A stretch of DNA of 64,000 bases, taken from Parabacteroides sp. Marseille-P3160 (GTDB taxonomy: Bacteria; Bacteroidota; Bacteroidia; Bacteroidales; Tannerellaceae). The DNA lies in assembly GCF_900162725.1 (NCBI RefSeq), contig NZ_LT799418.1, positions 2,903,546 to 2,967,545 of the forward strand, written 5' to 3'. A program made the position numbers and the translations under genes. The notes under the pieces were generated by a model that was given only the letters and a program-made list of their open reading frames with translations, did not search any database and was not told the origin of the DNA. Below, piece by piece: positions 53,777-62,282 of this stretch; the first letter of the stretch is position 1, and the number at the start of each line of letters is the position of its first letter.

Positions 53777-55102
53777 TTACAGTAAATCGGAAGCCAATTC
53801 GGCCAAAGCGCTCCGTTCCCCCTTTATAAGATTGATATGGGAGAATATCTCCTGCCCTTTCATCTTGTCGATCATATAAGCTAAACCGTTGCTCTGGGCA
53901 TCCAGATAAGGCGAGTCGATCTGTTGGATATCCCCCGCAAAGACCATTTTGGTACCTTCTCCCGCACGGGTAATGATGGTTTTTATCTCATGCGGCGTCA
54001 GGTTCTGTGCCTCGTCGACAATGCAAAAGGTTTCGGAGAGACTTCGCCCACGGATAAACGCAAGCGCCTCGATGACTAACTTATTTGAATTTTGCATTTC
54101 GTCAATTTTCTTTACCTCTGTGCTGTTGGGTGAAAACTGTGCCTTGATCACATTCAGGTTATCAAATAAAGGCTGCATATAAGGCGCCACCTTTTGCTGC
54201 TCCGTACCCGGTAGGAAGCCTATATCCCGGTTTGCCAGGGCGACTATGGGACGCGCCAGAAGTATTTGCCGGTAACTATCGGTCTGTTTCAAAGCCGATG
54301 CCAGGGCGAGTAATGTTTTACCCGTTCCTGCCTTACCGGTCATTCCTATCAGCTTGACTTCCGGGTCGTTCAGTACTTCGAAGGCAAAACTCTGCTCCGC
54401 ATTCCGGGGTTGTATCCCGTAATTGGTTCCCTTCTCGACTCTCTTTATTTTATCCGTAAAAGGATTGTAGCGAACCAGCACCGAGTTGCGGACGCTCTTC
54501 AGGATAAAGCAGGCATTCGGTTCGATTTTATCTTTGAATTCCAATAAAGAAGCATCCACACCTTCGGGAGAAGCATAGATCTTATCAATTAATCCGGCAT
54601 CTATATCGACATAAATCTCCTGCGCCCGGTCGAAAAGATCCACGTTTACCACCTTATCCGTGATGTAATCTTCCACTTCAATGCCAAGGGAACGCGCTTT
54701 CATCCTCAAGTTGACATCTTTGGTTACCAGTATGGTTTTCATTTTCGGAAACTTCTCGGAAATATACCAGGCACAGGAAAGGATACGGTGATCCGGCGTT
54801 TTCTCCGGGAAAGAAGAAGCGATCTGTTCCTGGTATTTATCTCCCGTAACCACATGTAAAATGCCCTTCCCCGGTCCTAAAGAGGCCCCCTTTAAAAACA
54901 AATCGTTGGAAGTAAGCAAGTCCAATTCCCGGACAAACTCCCGAGCATTGTAGTTGATCTGATCGCTTCCACGTTTGAACTTATCTAACTCCTCAAGCAC
55001 TACAATCGGAAGATAAATGTCATTCTCTTCAAAATTTTCGATACATTTAAAGTCATGCAGAATCACATTCGTATCCAACACAAAGTTTTTCTTCGCTCCC
55101 AT
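53777..55102 (-). CDS. PhoH-like ATPase with N-terminal PIN domain
   Basis: 441 residues of the PhoH2/YlaK type. Residues 1-130 form a PIN ribonuclease domain (FVLDTNVILHDFKCIENFEE with the catalytic Asp, then VVLEELDKFKRGSDQ, and ILVTKDVNLRMKA). The C-terminal half is the PhoH RNA-helicase-like ATPase: Walker A TGKAGTGKTLLALA, SNKLVIEALAFIRGRSLSET, Walker B CIVDEAQNLTPHE and GDIQQIDSPYLD. Such fusions are proposed RNA-processing enzymes. Single gene on the minus strand, with its start 200 bp from divergent folC. Confidence 0.93.
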   Translation of the reverse strand: MGAKKNFVLDTNVILHDFKCIENFEENDIYLPIVVLEELDKFKRGSDQINYNAREFVRELDLLTSNDLFLKGASLGPGKGILHVVTGDKYQEQIASSFPEKTPDHRILSCAWYISEKFPKMKTILVTKDVNLRMKARSLGIEVEDYITDKVVNVDLFDRAQEIYVDIDAGLIDKIYASPEGVDASLLEFKDKIEPNACFILKSVRNSVLVRYNPFTDKIKRVEKGTNYGIQPRNAEQSFAFEVLNDPEVKLIGMTGKAGTGKTLLALASALKQTDSYRQILLARPIVALANRDIGFLPGTEQQKVAPYMQPLFDNLNVIKAQFSPNSTEVKKIDEMQNSNKLVIEALAFIRGRSLSETFCIVDEAQNLTPHEIKTIITRAGEGTKMVFAGDIQQIDSPYLDAQSNGLAYMIDKMKGQEIFSHINLIKGERSALAELASDLL

Positions 55103-55275
55103 GTCATCATTGTTATAAAGTTATACTTCTTAAAACAAGTAATTAATTTAAAATATAACAATGCGATCTTGAATTAAGTTTTCGCACTTTCCGCTTTACA
55201 AGAGGGGTCGTAAAATGAAAAAGGCTAACAGAAAATGATAAATCGTCATTTTACTGCCGATCCAATTATAATCAT

Positions 55276-55283
55276 TACTTTTG
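55276..55283 (+). promoter_or_regulatory. -7 box of folC
   Basis: TACTTTTG, 22 bp before the ATG; the -33 position holds CTG (55254-55256, 19-bp spacer) in place of TTG. Confidence 0.5.
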
Positions 55284-55304
55284 TGCGTTAAGAAATGAAA
55301 TAAT

Positions 55305-56609
55305 ATGACTTACGATGAAACGCTGAGTTATTTATACGATAGCATGCCGGTCTTCCATCAGGTAGGTGCCGCCGCCTATAAGCCGGGACTTGCGACCAGT
55401 AATACATTAGATGAATATTTAGGATACCCGCATCGTTCATACCGGACAATCCATGTGGGAGGGACAAACGGGAAAGGTTCCGTATCCCATCTGATCGCTT
55501 CAATTTTGCAGGCAAACGGTTATAAAGTAGGTCTTTACACATCTCCTCATCTGGTCGATTTCCGGGAACGGATTCGTGTAAACGGACAGAAAATAGATTC
55601 CGCGTATGTCATTGACTTTGTAGCCCGCCATCATACTTTCTTTGAAACGCTGAAGCCGTCTTTTTTCGAACTGACGTCCAGCATGGCTTTCGACTATTTC
55701 CGTCGGGAAAAAGTGGATTTTGCCATTATCGAAGTAGGTTTGGGCGGCCGGTTGGACAGTACCAATATCATTACCCCGATCCTTAGCGTCATTACGAATA
55801 TCAGCCTGGAGCATACCCTGCTTTTAGGAAATACATTGGCTAAAATAGCCGGTGAAAAGGCCGGAATCATCAAAAAAGGTGTTCCGGTTGTCATCGGTGA
55901 AGCTCCAGATCCGAACGTCAGGGAGGTCTTCCGGGAAAAAGCCGGAACGATGCAAGCGCCGATTATATGGGCAGAGGAATCGGACGTTCTGCAGGAAGCG
56001 AAGGTGAAAGAAAACGGGAAGTGGCTGTTCCGAACGGCTGATTTCGGTGAACTGGAAGGTGAATTGGGAGGTAACGTGCAAAAAAAGAATGCCCAAACCG
56101 TCCTGACGGCCCTACGTACTTTGATTGAAGGAAAAATAACGATTCCGCCGGAAGCGGTTCATACCGGCTTCGCCCGGGTGGTGGAACTGTCCGGATTGAT
56201 GGGACGCTGGCAAACGCTACAAGAACAACCCCACGTGATCTGCGATACAGGGCATAACATCGGCGCCTGGGAGTATTTGGCCCTCCAATTGAAACAGGCT
56301 CTCCAAAGCTATAAACAGGTACATATCATCATAGGAATGGCTAACGACAAAGATATCGACGGCGTATTGGCGTTAACACCTAAGAAAGCGACCTATTATT
56401 TCACCCAGGCTTCCGTACGGCGGGCATTCCTAGTAGGAGATTTTGCAGTTAAAGCCCGGAATCACGGCCTGCAGGGAACAGAATATCTGACCGTGCCCGA
56501 AGCAGTCAATTCGGCCTTATCGGCGGCCAATGAAGATGATTTGATTTTTATCGGAGGAAGTACCTTTGTGGTTGCAGATGCATTGCCACTTTTCCCAAGC
56601 GAATTATAA
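55305..56609 (+). CDS. folC: bifunctional folylpolyglutamate synthase / dihydrofolate synthase
   Basis: 434 residues of the Mur-ligase-like family that adds Glu to dihydropteroate and folates. P-loop VGGTNGKGSVSHL (51-63), SPHLVDFRERIRVNG, the metal/substrate segment EVGLGGRLDSTNI, SLEHTLLLGNTLAKIAGEKA with the carbamylated-Lys region, and the C-terminal domain with DTGHN and FIGGSTFVVADAL. Followed by an MFS gene after 22 bp on the same strand. Confidence 0.95.
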   Translation: MTYDETLSYLYDSMPVFHQVGAAAYKPGLATSNTLDEYLGYPHRSYRTIHVGGTNGKGSVSHLIASILQANGYKVGLYTSPHLVDFRERIRVNGQKIDSAYVIDFVARHHTFFETLKPSFFELTSSMAFDYFRREKVDFAIIEVGLGGRLDSTNIITPILSVITNISLEHTLLLGNTLAKIAGEKAGIIKKGVPVVIGEAPDPNVREVFREKAGTMQAPIIWAEESDVLQEAKVKENGKWLFRTADFGELEGELGGNVQKKNAQTVLTALRTLIEGKITIPPEAVHTGFARVVELSGLMGRWQTLQEQPHVICDTGHNIGAWEYLALQLKQALQSYKQVHIIIGMANDKDIDGVLALTPKKATYYFTQASVRRAFLVGDFAVKARNHGLQGTEYLTVPEAVNSALSAANEDDLIFIGGSTFVVADALPLFPSEL

Positions 56610-56631
56610 CTAAATTAATAAATCAGAGTGT

Positions 56632-57984
56632 ATGGTAGAACAAATTCAAAAAAAACTCAGTGATTCTCCCGTTGCCCGTTGGAGCGTACTTGTGATTGTG
56701 TCACTGACGATGTTATGCGGCTATTTTATAACAGATGTAATGGCTCCAATGCAGATGATGTTGGAACAACAATTCGGATGGAGCGGAACGGAATACGGCA
56801 TTTTCACTTCCGCTTACGGATGGTTTAATGTCTTTTTCCTCATGCTCATTCTCGGTGGCTTTATTCTAGATAAAATGGGAGTTCGTTTTACCGGCACGAT
56901 GGCCTGCATCCTGATGATCATCGGCTGCTCGCTCAAGTATTATGCTATTTCCTCCTTTTTCACCATGGAAGGCCTGCTTTTAGGAATCAGGGCGCAAGTG
57001 ATGATTGCCTCTATCGGATTCGCTCTTTTCGCCATGGGTGTAGAAATTGCCGGAATTACTGTAACCAAGGTACTGGTCCGCTGGTTCAAGGGACATGAGA
57101 TAGCATTGGCAATGGGGTTGCAGGTAGCGGTCGCCCGCTTGGGTACAGCGTTAGCGCTTTCCGTAACCGTGCCGATCGCCCAGCACTTTAAGAGTCTTTC
57201 CGCTCCGATCCTATTTGGTCTGGTATTGCTCTGTATCGGATTAATCGCCTTCCTTGTCTTCTGCGTGATGGATCGCAAATTAGACGCATCCATCGACAGT
57301 TCGGCAGAACCGGAGGAAGAGGCCTTCCGCCTGAGCGATGTTCTGGTGATCATAAAAAACAAAGGCTTCTGGCTCATTGCCATCTTATGCGTCTTGTTTT
57401 ATTCCGCCGTATTTCCCTTCCTGAAATATGCAACGAGCCTGATGGTCAATAAGTACAATGTTAATATTGAGCTGGCGGGAACGATCCCGGCGTTGCTTCC
57501 GTTCGGAACCATCCTTTTGACGCCGCTCTTCGGAGGAATTTATGATAAAAAGGGGAAAGGAGCTACGATCATGATTATCGGCGCCTCCCTGCTGATCCTC
57601 GTACACTTGCTATTTATGCTTCCGATACTGAACGAATGGTGGTTTGCTACGATCGTGATGATCTTATTAGGTATCGGTTTCTCTCTGGTTCCTTCCGCCA
57701 TGTGGCCTTCCGTACCGAAGATCATTCCTGAAAAGCAGATCGGATCCGCCTACGCACTAATCTTCTGGGTTCAGAATATCGGATTGATGCTAGTTCCCTT
57801 GTTGATCGGTTATGTACTGGATATTTATTGCCAAACCGGAAACCCGGACAAACCTTATGACTTCACTCTCCCGATGGCAATCTTTGCCTGTTTCGGTGTC
57901 TTGGCCCTAATCGTTGCTGTCCTTCTTAAAAGGGAAGACCGGATTAAAGGGTACGGTTTGGAGAAACCCAACATAAAAAAATAG
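56632..57984 (+). CDS. major facilitator superfamily transporter
   Basis: 450 residues with about 12 membrane helices in two groups (to residue ~220 and from ~245), separated by a charged cytosolic loop (DRKLDASIDSSAEPEEEAF). The inter-helix motif between TM2 and TM3 is GGFILDKMGVRFTG, a variant of the MFS DRxGRR motif, and the second half repeats it as GGIYDKKGKGAT. The C-terminus is a basic tail. Substrate not predictable; the weak fit to nitrate/oxalate-type carriers is only by size. Probably cotranscribed with folC. Confidence 0.88.
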   Translation: MVEQIQKKLSDSPVARWSVLVIVSLTMLCGYFITDVMAPMQMMLEQQFGWSGTEYGIFTSAYGWFNVFFLMLILGGFILDKMGVRFTGTMACILMIIGCSLKYYAISSFFTMEGLLLGIRAQVMIASIGFALFAMGVEIAGITVTKVLVRWFKGHEIALAMGLQVAVARLGTALALSVTVPIAQHFKSLSAPILFGLVLLCIGLIAFLVFCVMDRKLDASIDSSAEPEEEAFRLSDVLVIIKNKGFWLIAILCVLFYSAVFPFLKYATSLMVNKYNVNIELAGTIPALLPFGTILLTPLFGGIYDKKGKGATIMIIGASLLILVHLLFMLPILNEWWFATIVMILLGIGFSLVPSAMWPSVPKIIPEKQIGSAYALIFWVQNIGLMLVPLLIGYVLDIYCQTGNPDKPYDFTLPMAIFACFGVLALIVAVLLKREDRIKGYGLEKPNIKK

Positions 57985-57994
57985 GGAAAACGGA

Positions 57995-59017
57995 TTAATG
58001 CAGAGCTTTATAGATTAATTCCTTGAGCAAGTCGGCATCACTTGCCGAGGAATTATCTATCCCTTTGGAGTGCGCATCCGTCATCCGGATCTCATGAATC
58101 ATATTAAAAACTTTCATGGGCGTATAATGACGGATTCCGCTTAGGTAATCCCGTGCCTGAAACGGACTTCTCAATTCCAGCGCCTGCATGACTCCCCTTT
58201 CGGAGCGATCCTTCGAATAATAACAGATCAATAAATTGGAGTAATAATTATAAAGCAGGGGGAGGGTCATCTGTATCGGATTATTCTTCGGGTTGGCAGC
58301 AAAGTATTGGATGATCCGGTTTGCTTTTAAGATATCATTATTGGCCAACGATTTAAGCAGCTCAAAGTTATTATATTCCTTGCTTATTCCAATATTCGCT
58401 TCGATCAACTCCGGGGTAATCAATTTCTTCGGTTTATCCGCCAGCAAGATAGTCAGTTTCTCAAGTTCCTTCGCCAACCGATTTAAATCATTCCCCAGGA
58501 AATCCGCCAACATTTGCGCCGCCTTCGGCTCAATCTCCACCTGATAGGAATGCACCAAAGAGACGATGAAATCGGGCATTTTATAATCAGGAATCTTTTT
58601 CGACTCAAAAAGAATCCCGTTCGCTTCGGCGGCAGAGGCCAGTAGTTTGCGGCGATCCAGCAGCTTGTATTTATAATTCAAGACCAGAATGGTCGTTTTC
58701 AACGGATTCTTGACATAAGAGGCGAGCAACTCGATATCCCGGATTTGCTGCGCCTCACGTACAACAACTAATTGGTATTTGGACATCATCGGAAAACGGC
58801 GGGCGGCATTCAGCACGGTAGCCGCGTCTGCATCTGCTCCGTATATCACAATCTGGTTAAAATCCCGTTCCGATTCCTCCAGGACATGCTCCAGCAACAA
58901 ATCGGTAATCCTGTCAATAAAAAAGGGCTCCTCTCCCATCAAAACATAAACCGGAAGGAACTTCTTTACAAGAATGTCCCGGCAAATCTCCTCAAATGTA
59001 TGTTCTTTTTTAGCCAT
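57995..59017 (-). CDS. holA: DNA polymerase III delta subunit
   Basis: 340 residues. Clamp-loader subunit that opens the beta clamp. N-terminal AAA-like domain starting FEEICRDILVKKFLPVYVLM then GEEPFFIDRITDLL, the delta signature; middle lid domain ending KYQLVVVREAQQIRDIELLA; C-terminal collar domain with LAKELEKLTILL and LLKSLANNDILKANRIIQYF. Diverged as usual for delta but with the full domain order. Located 14 bp upstream of amn's end on the same strand, which suggests one unit. Confidence 0.92.
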   Translation of the reverse strand: MAKKEHTFEEICRDILVKKFLPVYVLMGEEPFFIDRITDLLLEHVLEESERDFNQIVIYGADADAATVLNAARRFPMMSKYQLVVVREAQQIRDIELLASYVKNPLKTTILVLNYKYKLLDRRKLLASAAEANGILFESKKIPDYKMPDFIVSLVHSYQVEIEPKAAQMLADFLGNDLNRLAKELEKLTILLADKPKKLITPELIEANIGISKEYNNFELLKSLANNDILKANRIIQYFAANPKNNPIQMTLPLLYNYYSNLLICYYSKDRSERGVMQALELRSPFQARDYLSGIRHYTPMKVFNMIHEIRMTDAHSKGIDNSSASDADLLKELIYKALH

Positions 59018-59031
59018 TCTCCTCGTTTAAA

Positions 59032-59808
59032 TCACCAGCTGAAACGAATATGACGCACCGTCTTCTTCTCTTCAAATATCTGTTTTAGCGATTCGATCCC
59101 TAACTCCACATGCTCTTTTGCAAAATTCTGCGTCACCTGCCGATCGCTTTCCTCTGTTTTTACCCCGTCAGCCTCCATCGGCTTATCCGAAATCATCAAA
59201 AGGGCGCCCGTTGGTATCTGATTGGCAAAGCCGGCGGTAAACAAGGTTGCCGTCTCCATATCCACGCCCGTAGCATGCGTTTTCACAAGATATTCCTTAA
59301 AAGCGCTGTCATATTCCCAGACACGACGGTTTGTCGTATAAATCGTTCCGGTCCAGTAATCCTTTCCAAAATCGCGAATAGCCGATGAAATCGCACGAAG
59401 CATTGAAAAGGCCGGTAACGAAGGGACTTCCGGCGGTAGATAGTCGTTCGACGTACCCTCTCCTCGGATCGCAGCAATCGGAAGCAGATAGTCCCCGAGA
59501 TTATTTGCTTTCTTCACCCCACCGCATTTTCCCAGAAACAAAACGGCCTTGGGCATGATGGCGGACAGTAGATCCATGACAGTGGCAGCATTGGCGCTTC
59601 CCATACCGAAGTTAATGATCGTGATTTTATCAGAAGTTGCGTTGGGCATCGAATTTTTAAGCCCACGGATCGGCACATTAAAATGCTCGGCAAACAGCTC
59701 TACATATTTCGTGAAATTAGTCAGCAAGATATATTCCGTAAACTCATTCAACTGTCGGTCGGTATAGCGAGGCAACCAGTTTTCAACAATTTCTTGTTTC
59801 GTTTTCAT
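59032..59808 (-). CDS. amn: AMP nucleosidase (short form)
   Basis: 258 residues of the nucleoside-phosphorylase fold. Hydrolyses AMP to adenine and ribose 5-phosphate. The region NFGMGSANAATVMDLLSAIM with LFLGKCGGVK forms the phosphoribose site; CAMGVDMET-type motif is present as ATGVDMETATLFTAGF, and ISDKP provides the base-binding Asp. It lacks the N-terminal regulatory domain of E. coli Amn (484 aa); the short form is normal in Bacteroidetes. Shares a divergent promoter region with the gene at 59868. Confidence 0.9.
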   Translation of the reverse strand: MKTKQEIVENWLPRYTDRQLNEFTEYILLTNFTKYVELFAEHFNVPIRGLKNSMPNATSDKITIINFGMGSANAATVMDLLSAIMPKAVLFLGKCGGVKKANNLGDYLLPIAAIRGEGTSNDYLPPEVPSLPAFSMLRAISSAIRDFGKDYWTGTIYTTNRRVWEYDSAFKEYLVKTHATGVDMETATLFTAGFANQIPTGALLMISDKPMEADGVKTEESDRQVTQNFAKEHVELGIESLKQIFEEKKTVRHIRFSW

Positions 59809-59823
59809 AAATAACTACCTTTG
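59794..59823 (+). promoter_or_regulatory. promoter of the HsdR-N-domain gene
   Basis: TTG at 59794-59796 and TACCTTTG at 59816-59823, exact 19-bp spacer. The -33 box lies within the first codons of amn. A minus-strand TATATTTG at 59856-59863 may be the -7 box of amn, so the two promoters overlap face to face. Confidence 0.62.
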
Positions 59824-59867
59824 ATAAAAGAAAAACAGTTTCTTTTAAAAGTAAGCAAATATAGTAA

Positions 59868-60329
59868 ATGCAAACATTAAATTTGCCATCCTTCACACCT
59901 AAAGTCTCGGTGAAAGATGGAAAATATAAGATATATGATCCGTTGAGGCGTAAGAATGTCGCTCTTACGTCCGAAGAATGGGTTCGCCAGCACTTTATCC
60001 ATTATCTGATGGAATATAAGTCCTACCCGCCCGAACGGATTGCCAATGAGGTCGGCATTACACTGAATGGGCTTTCCAAACGATGTGATACGATTGTCTA
60101 TAACCGTTTCATCGATCCCTTAATGATTGTGGAATACAAAGCGCCCTCCATAGCCATTACGGAGGAAGCGTTCAATCAGATCGCACGATACAACATGAAA
60201 CTCAAGGTCCCCTACCTGATTGTCAGTAACGGGCTTGTCCATTATTGTTGCCGCCTGAACTACGATTCCCTTAGTTTTGCCTATCTGAAAGAAATTCCGG
60301 ATTATCAGCAGATAGAACCGATCCTCTGA
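59868..60329 (+). CDS. orphan type I restriction enzyme R N-terminal (HsdR-N) domain protein
   Basis: 153 residues consisting of one PD-(D/E)xK nuclease fold. Catalytic positions are visible as CDTIVYN (Asp) and IVEYKAP (Glu-x-Lys). Upstream is the conserved WVRQHFIHYLMEYKSYPPER, which is where the HSDR_N family has its helical entry. It has no helicase domain and no hsdM/hsdS neighbours, so it is not a classical type I system. Stand-alone copies are conserved in Bacteroidetes, possibly for DNA repair; that is unproven. Confidence 0.85.
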   Translation: MQTLNLPSFTPKVSVKDGKYKIYDPLRRKNVALTSEEWVRQHFIHYLMEYKSYPPERIANEVGITLNGLSKRCDTIVYNRFIDPLMIVEYKAPSIAITEEAFNQIARYNMKLKVPYLIVSNGLVHYCCRLNYDSLSFAYLKEIPDYQQIEPIL

Positions 60330-60549
60330 TTTAATTATGCATTAGAACCCTCGAAAGTCACTTTTATTCTTCTTTTTCTTTCGATAAACGCCTTTTTTGA
60401 AAGGTATTATCCGTCAATGACGAAATTGATGATAGACAGATTGCCTTATTCATCCTATCGATTTCACCGAAAGAAACATGACCGTTTCTTTCCGCAAAAT
60501 CCGTGGTTGTAGAATATTACAGGATTTAGATATTTCTATTTATCAAGAC
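60330..60549. other. intergenic, possible decayed coding sequence on minus strand
   Basis: Minus-strand translation contains TTTDFAERNGHVSFGEIDRM followed by NKAICLSSISSLTDNTFQKR, a protein-like stretch ending near 60365 without an adequate start. Too short to assign. Confidence 0.3.
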
Positions 60550-60738
60550 CTAATCTAAATTTCCACTCATCCAATCTGCATATAGAAGAACAGAATCGGG
60601 TACCTGAGAGGGGTCGTGCATCTCTGACCGGATCGAGTAACCCGGGGTATCAATCTCCGGCGATGACTGCTTGTCATCTATGAAGAGGGAGTAACATAAA
60701 ATAACTCCAAAAAAAGATAATATCAAAGGTTTCATCAC
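60550..60738 (-). CDS. small putative secreted peptide
   Basis: 62 residues starting MMKPLILSFFGVILCYSLFI, a probable signal peptide or single membrane helix with a Cys at 15, followed by a polar tail (DKQSSPEIDTPGYSIRSEMH...). No homology recognised. It stands alone on the minus strand between two plus-strand genes. The hydrophobic start followed by a polar mature region argues that it is real, but the short length leaves doubt. Confidence 0.4.
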   Translation of the reverse strand: MMKPLILSFFGVILCYSLFIDDKQSSPEIDTPGYSIRSEMHDPSQVPDSVLLYADWMSGNLD

Positions 60739-60903
60739 TTAATTAATTATGCTTTGTATTTAATAGATGCAACTTGTCATATAAACGCTGCATCTATCTG
60801 AAAAATTGTGTGGCTTTAATTCTTTTTTTTATTTCTGTTTATTTATTAGAAATACTGCATTTGAAAGATCACCTTTCTACCCGGACAAAAGAAACGCGAG
60901 GGC

Positions 60904-60934
60904 TTGCATGCTGTATCAATATTATTTACATTTG
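60904..60934 (+). promoter_or_regulatory. promoter of the DUF5103 gene
   Basis: TTG at 60904-60906 and TACATTTG at 60927-60934 (20-bp spacer). A start near 60941 excludes the long reading from 60806 and supports the ATG at 60953. Confidence 0.6.
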
Positions 60935-60952
60935 TGGCAAGGCTCGATTAAT

Positions 60953-62227
60953 ATGAAAACAAACTCCCATATGTTTCTTTTTTTGCTGTGCTTCTCTTAT
61001 TCCTTATTACCGGCACAGACGGTTTACCGGACAAAGGTAAGTAATCCGTTAATACGTAGCCTGCAGGTAAGAGTGGCGGGACAAGAAATATCCGAACCCT
61101 TTATCGAACTGAGCGGGAATGAACAAATCGAGATCAATTTCGATGCAACGACACATGACCTTCAGCGTTATGCCTATAAAATCATTCATTGCAATGCCGA
61201 CTGGACTCCGTCTCCGTTGCTGCCGGTCGAATATCTCAACGGTTTTCAGGGACTGAATGTGGATGATTATGCCCAGTCGAGAGCAACGATAACGCATTAT
61301 ACTAACTACCGCGTTTTGCTTCCCAATGATGAGATTCAATTTAAGGTTTCCGGAAACTATGCAGTTCAGTTTTTCCAAGAGGATCATCCGGATGAAATCA
61401 TCCTAACGGCCTGCTTTTCCGTGGTAGAACCGTTGGTTTCGCTGGCAGGTAGCATTAGCAGCAACACGGATGTCGACTTCAACCGTGAGCATCAGCAACT
61501 CAGCTTTTCTATTTATGCCAAAGATTTCTCCATCCCCTATCCCCAATCGGATTTGAAGATCAGAGTTTACCAAAATAATCGCCGGGACAGGATCGTAACG
61601 AGTATCCAACCGACGCGAATCGCCGGTAACCAATTGACCTATGAACATATCCGGGAGTTGATTTTCGAGGCGGGAAACGAATTCCGCCGGATCGAGTTTC
61701 TGACGAACCGCTATAATGGGATGAATATCGACAAGATCACCTATCATGCTCCCTATTATCATGTGGATGTGATGACAGACGAGCTCCGTTCGGGGAAAAG
61801 TTATGTATACGATCAGGATCAGGACGGCCGTTATTTCATCCGCTGCAGCAATTGTTCGGATCCCGATACGGAAGCTGATTATTACATCGTCCATTTCAGG
61901 CTGGCCGCTAATCCTTTGCAGAACGGCGACATTTATATCAGCGGAGACCTATTCAACCAGACGCTGGACGAAAACAACCGGATGGAATATAACGCATCGG
62001 GCGGATACTATGAGAAGGCCGTCCTACTGAAGGGAGGCAACTATAACTATCAGTACCTCTACGTACCCAAAGGAGAGCAGGCCGGCCAGACCGGCCCCAT
62101 CGAAGGCAATTACTACCAAACGGAAAACGAATACACGATTGCGGTCTACTATTCTCCCATGGGAGCCCGCTACGATCGCCTGATCGGGAGAACCACCCTC
62201 CGAAATCCACAGAGATATATAAAATAA
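60953..62227 (+). CDS. DUF5103 protein (type IX secretion plug-like)
   Basis: 424 residues from the ATG at 60953. Signal peptide HMFLFLLCFSYSLLPAQ, then a beta-rich exported protein. The N-terminal domain (TVYRTKVSNPLIRSLQVRVA, LSGNEQIEINFDATTHDLQR, YKIIHCNADWTPSPLLPVEY) is the DUF5103/T9SS_plug first domain. The C-terminal part has a carbohydrate-binding-like NGDIYISGDLFNQTLDENNR and MEYNASGGYYEKAVLLKGGN. In Flavobacterium the Plug protein seals the T9SS translocon; no other T9SS gene is seen here, so the role in this organism is open. Confidence 0.85.
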   Translation: MKTNSHMFLFLLCFSYSLLPAQTVYRTKVSNPLIRSLQVRVAGQEISEPFIELSGNEQIEINFDATTHDLQRYAYKIIHCNADWTPSPLLPVEYLNGFQGLNVDDYAQSRATITHYTNYRVLLPNDEIQFKVSGNYAVQFFQEDHPDEIILTACFSVVEPLVSLAGSISSNTDVDFNREHQQLSFSIYAKDFSIPYPQSDLKIRVYQNNRRDRIVTSIQPTRIAGNQLTYEHIRELIFEAGNEFRRIEFLTNRYNGMNIDKITYHAPYYHVDVMTDELRSGKSYVYDQDQDGRYFIRCSNCSDPDTEADYYIVHFRLAANPLQNGDIYISGDLFNQTLDENNRMEYNASGGYYEKAVLLKGGNYNYQYLYVPKGEQAGQTGPIEGNYYQTENEYTIAVYYSPMGARYDRLIGRTTLRNPQRYIK

Positions 62228-62256
62228 AGGAGAAAATCTTATACGGATTTCCTCCT
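62228..62256. terminator. hairpin between convergent DUF5103 and gltA genes
   Basis: AGGAG-A-AAATC (62228-62238) / GATTT-C-CTCCT (62246-62256), ten pairs with one mismatch and a 7-nt loop. Confidence 0.6.
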
Positions 62257-62282
62257 GTCTCTCTTAATTTGAAATAGTTCAG

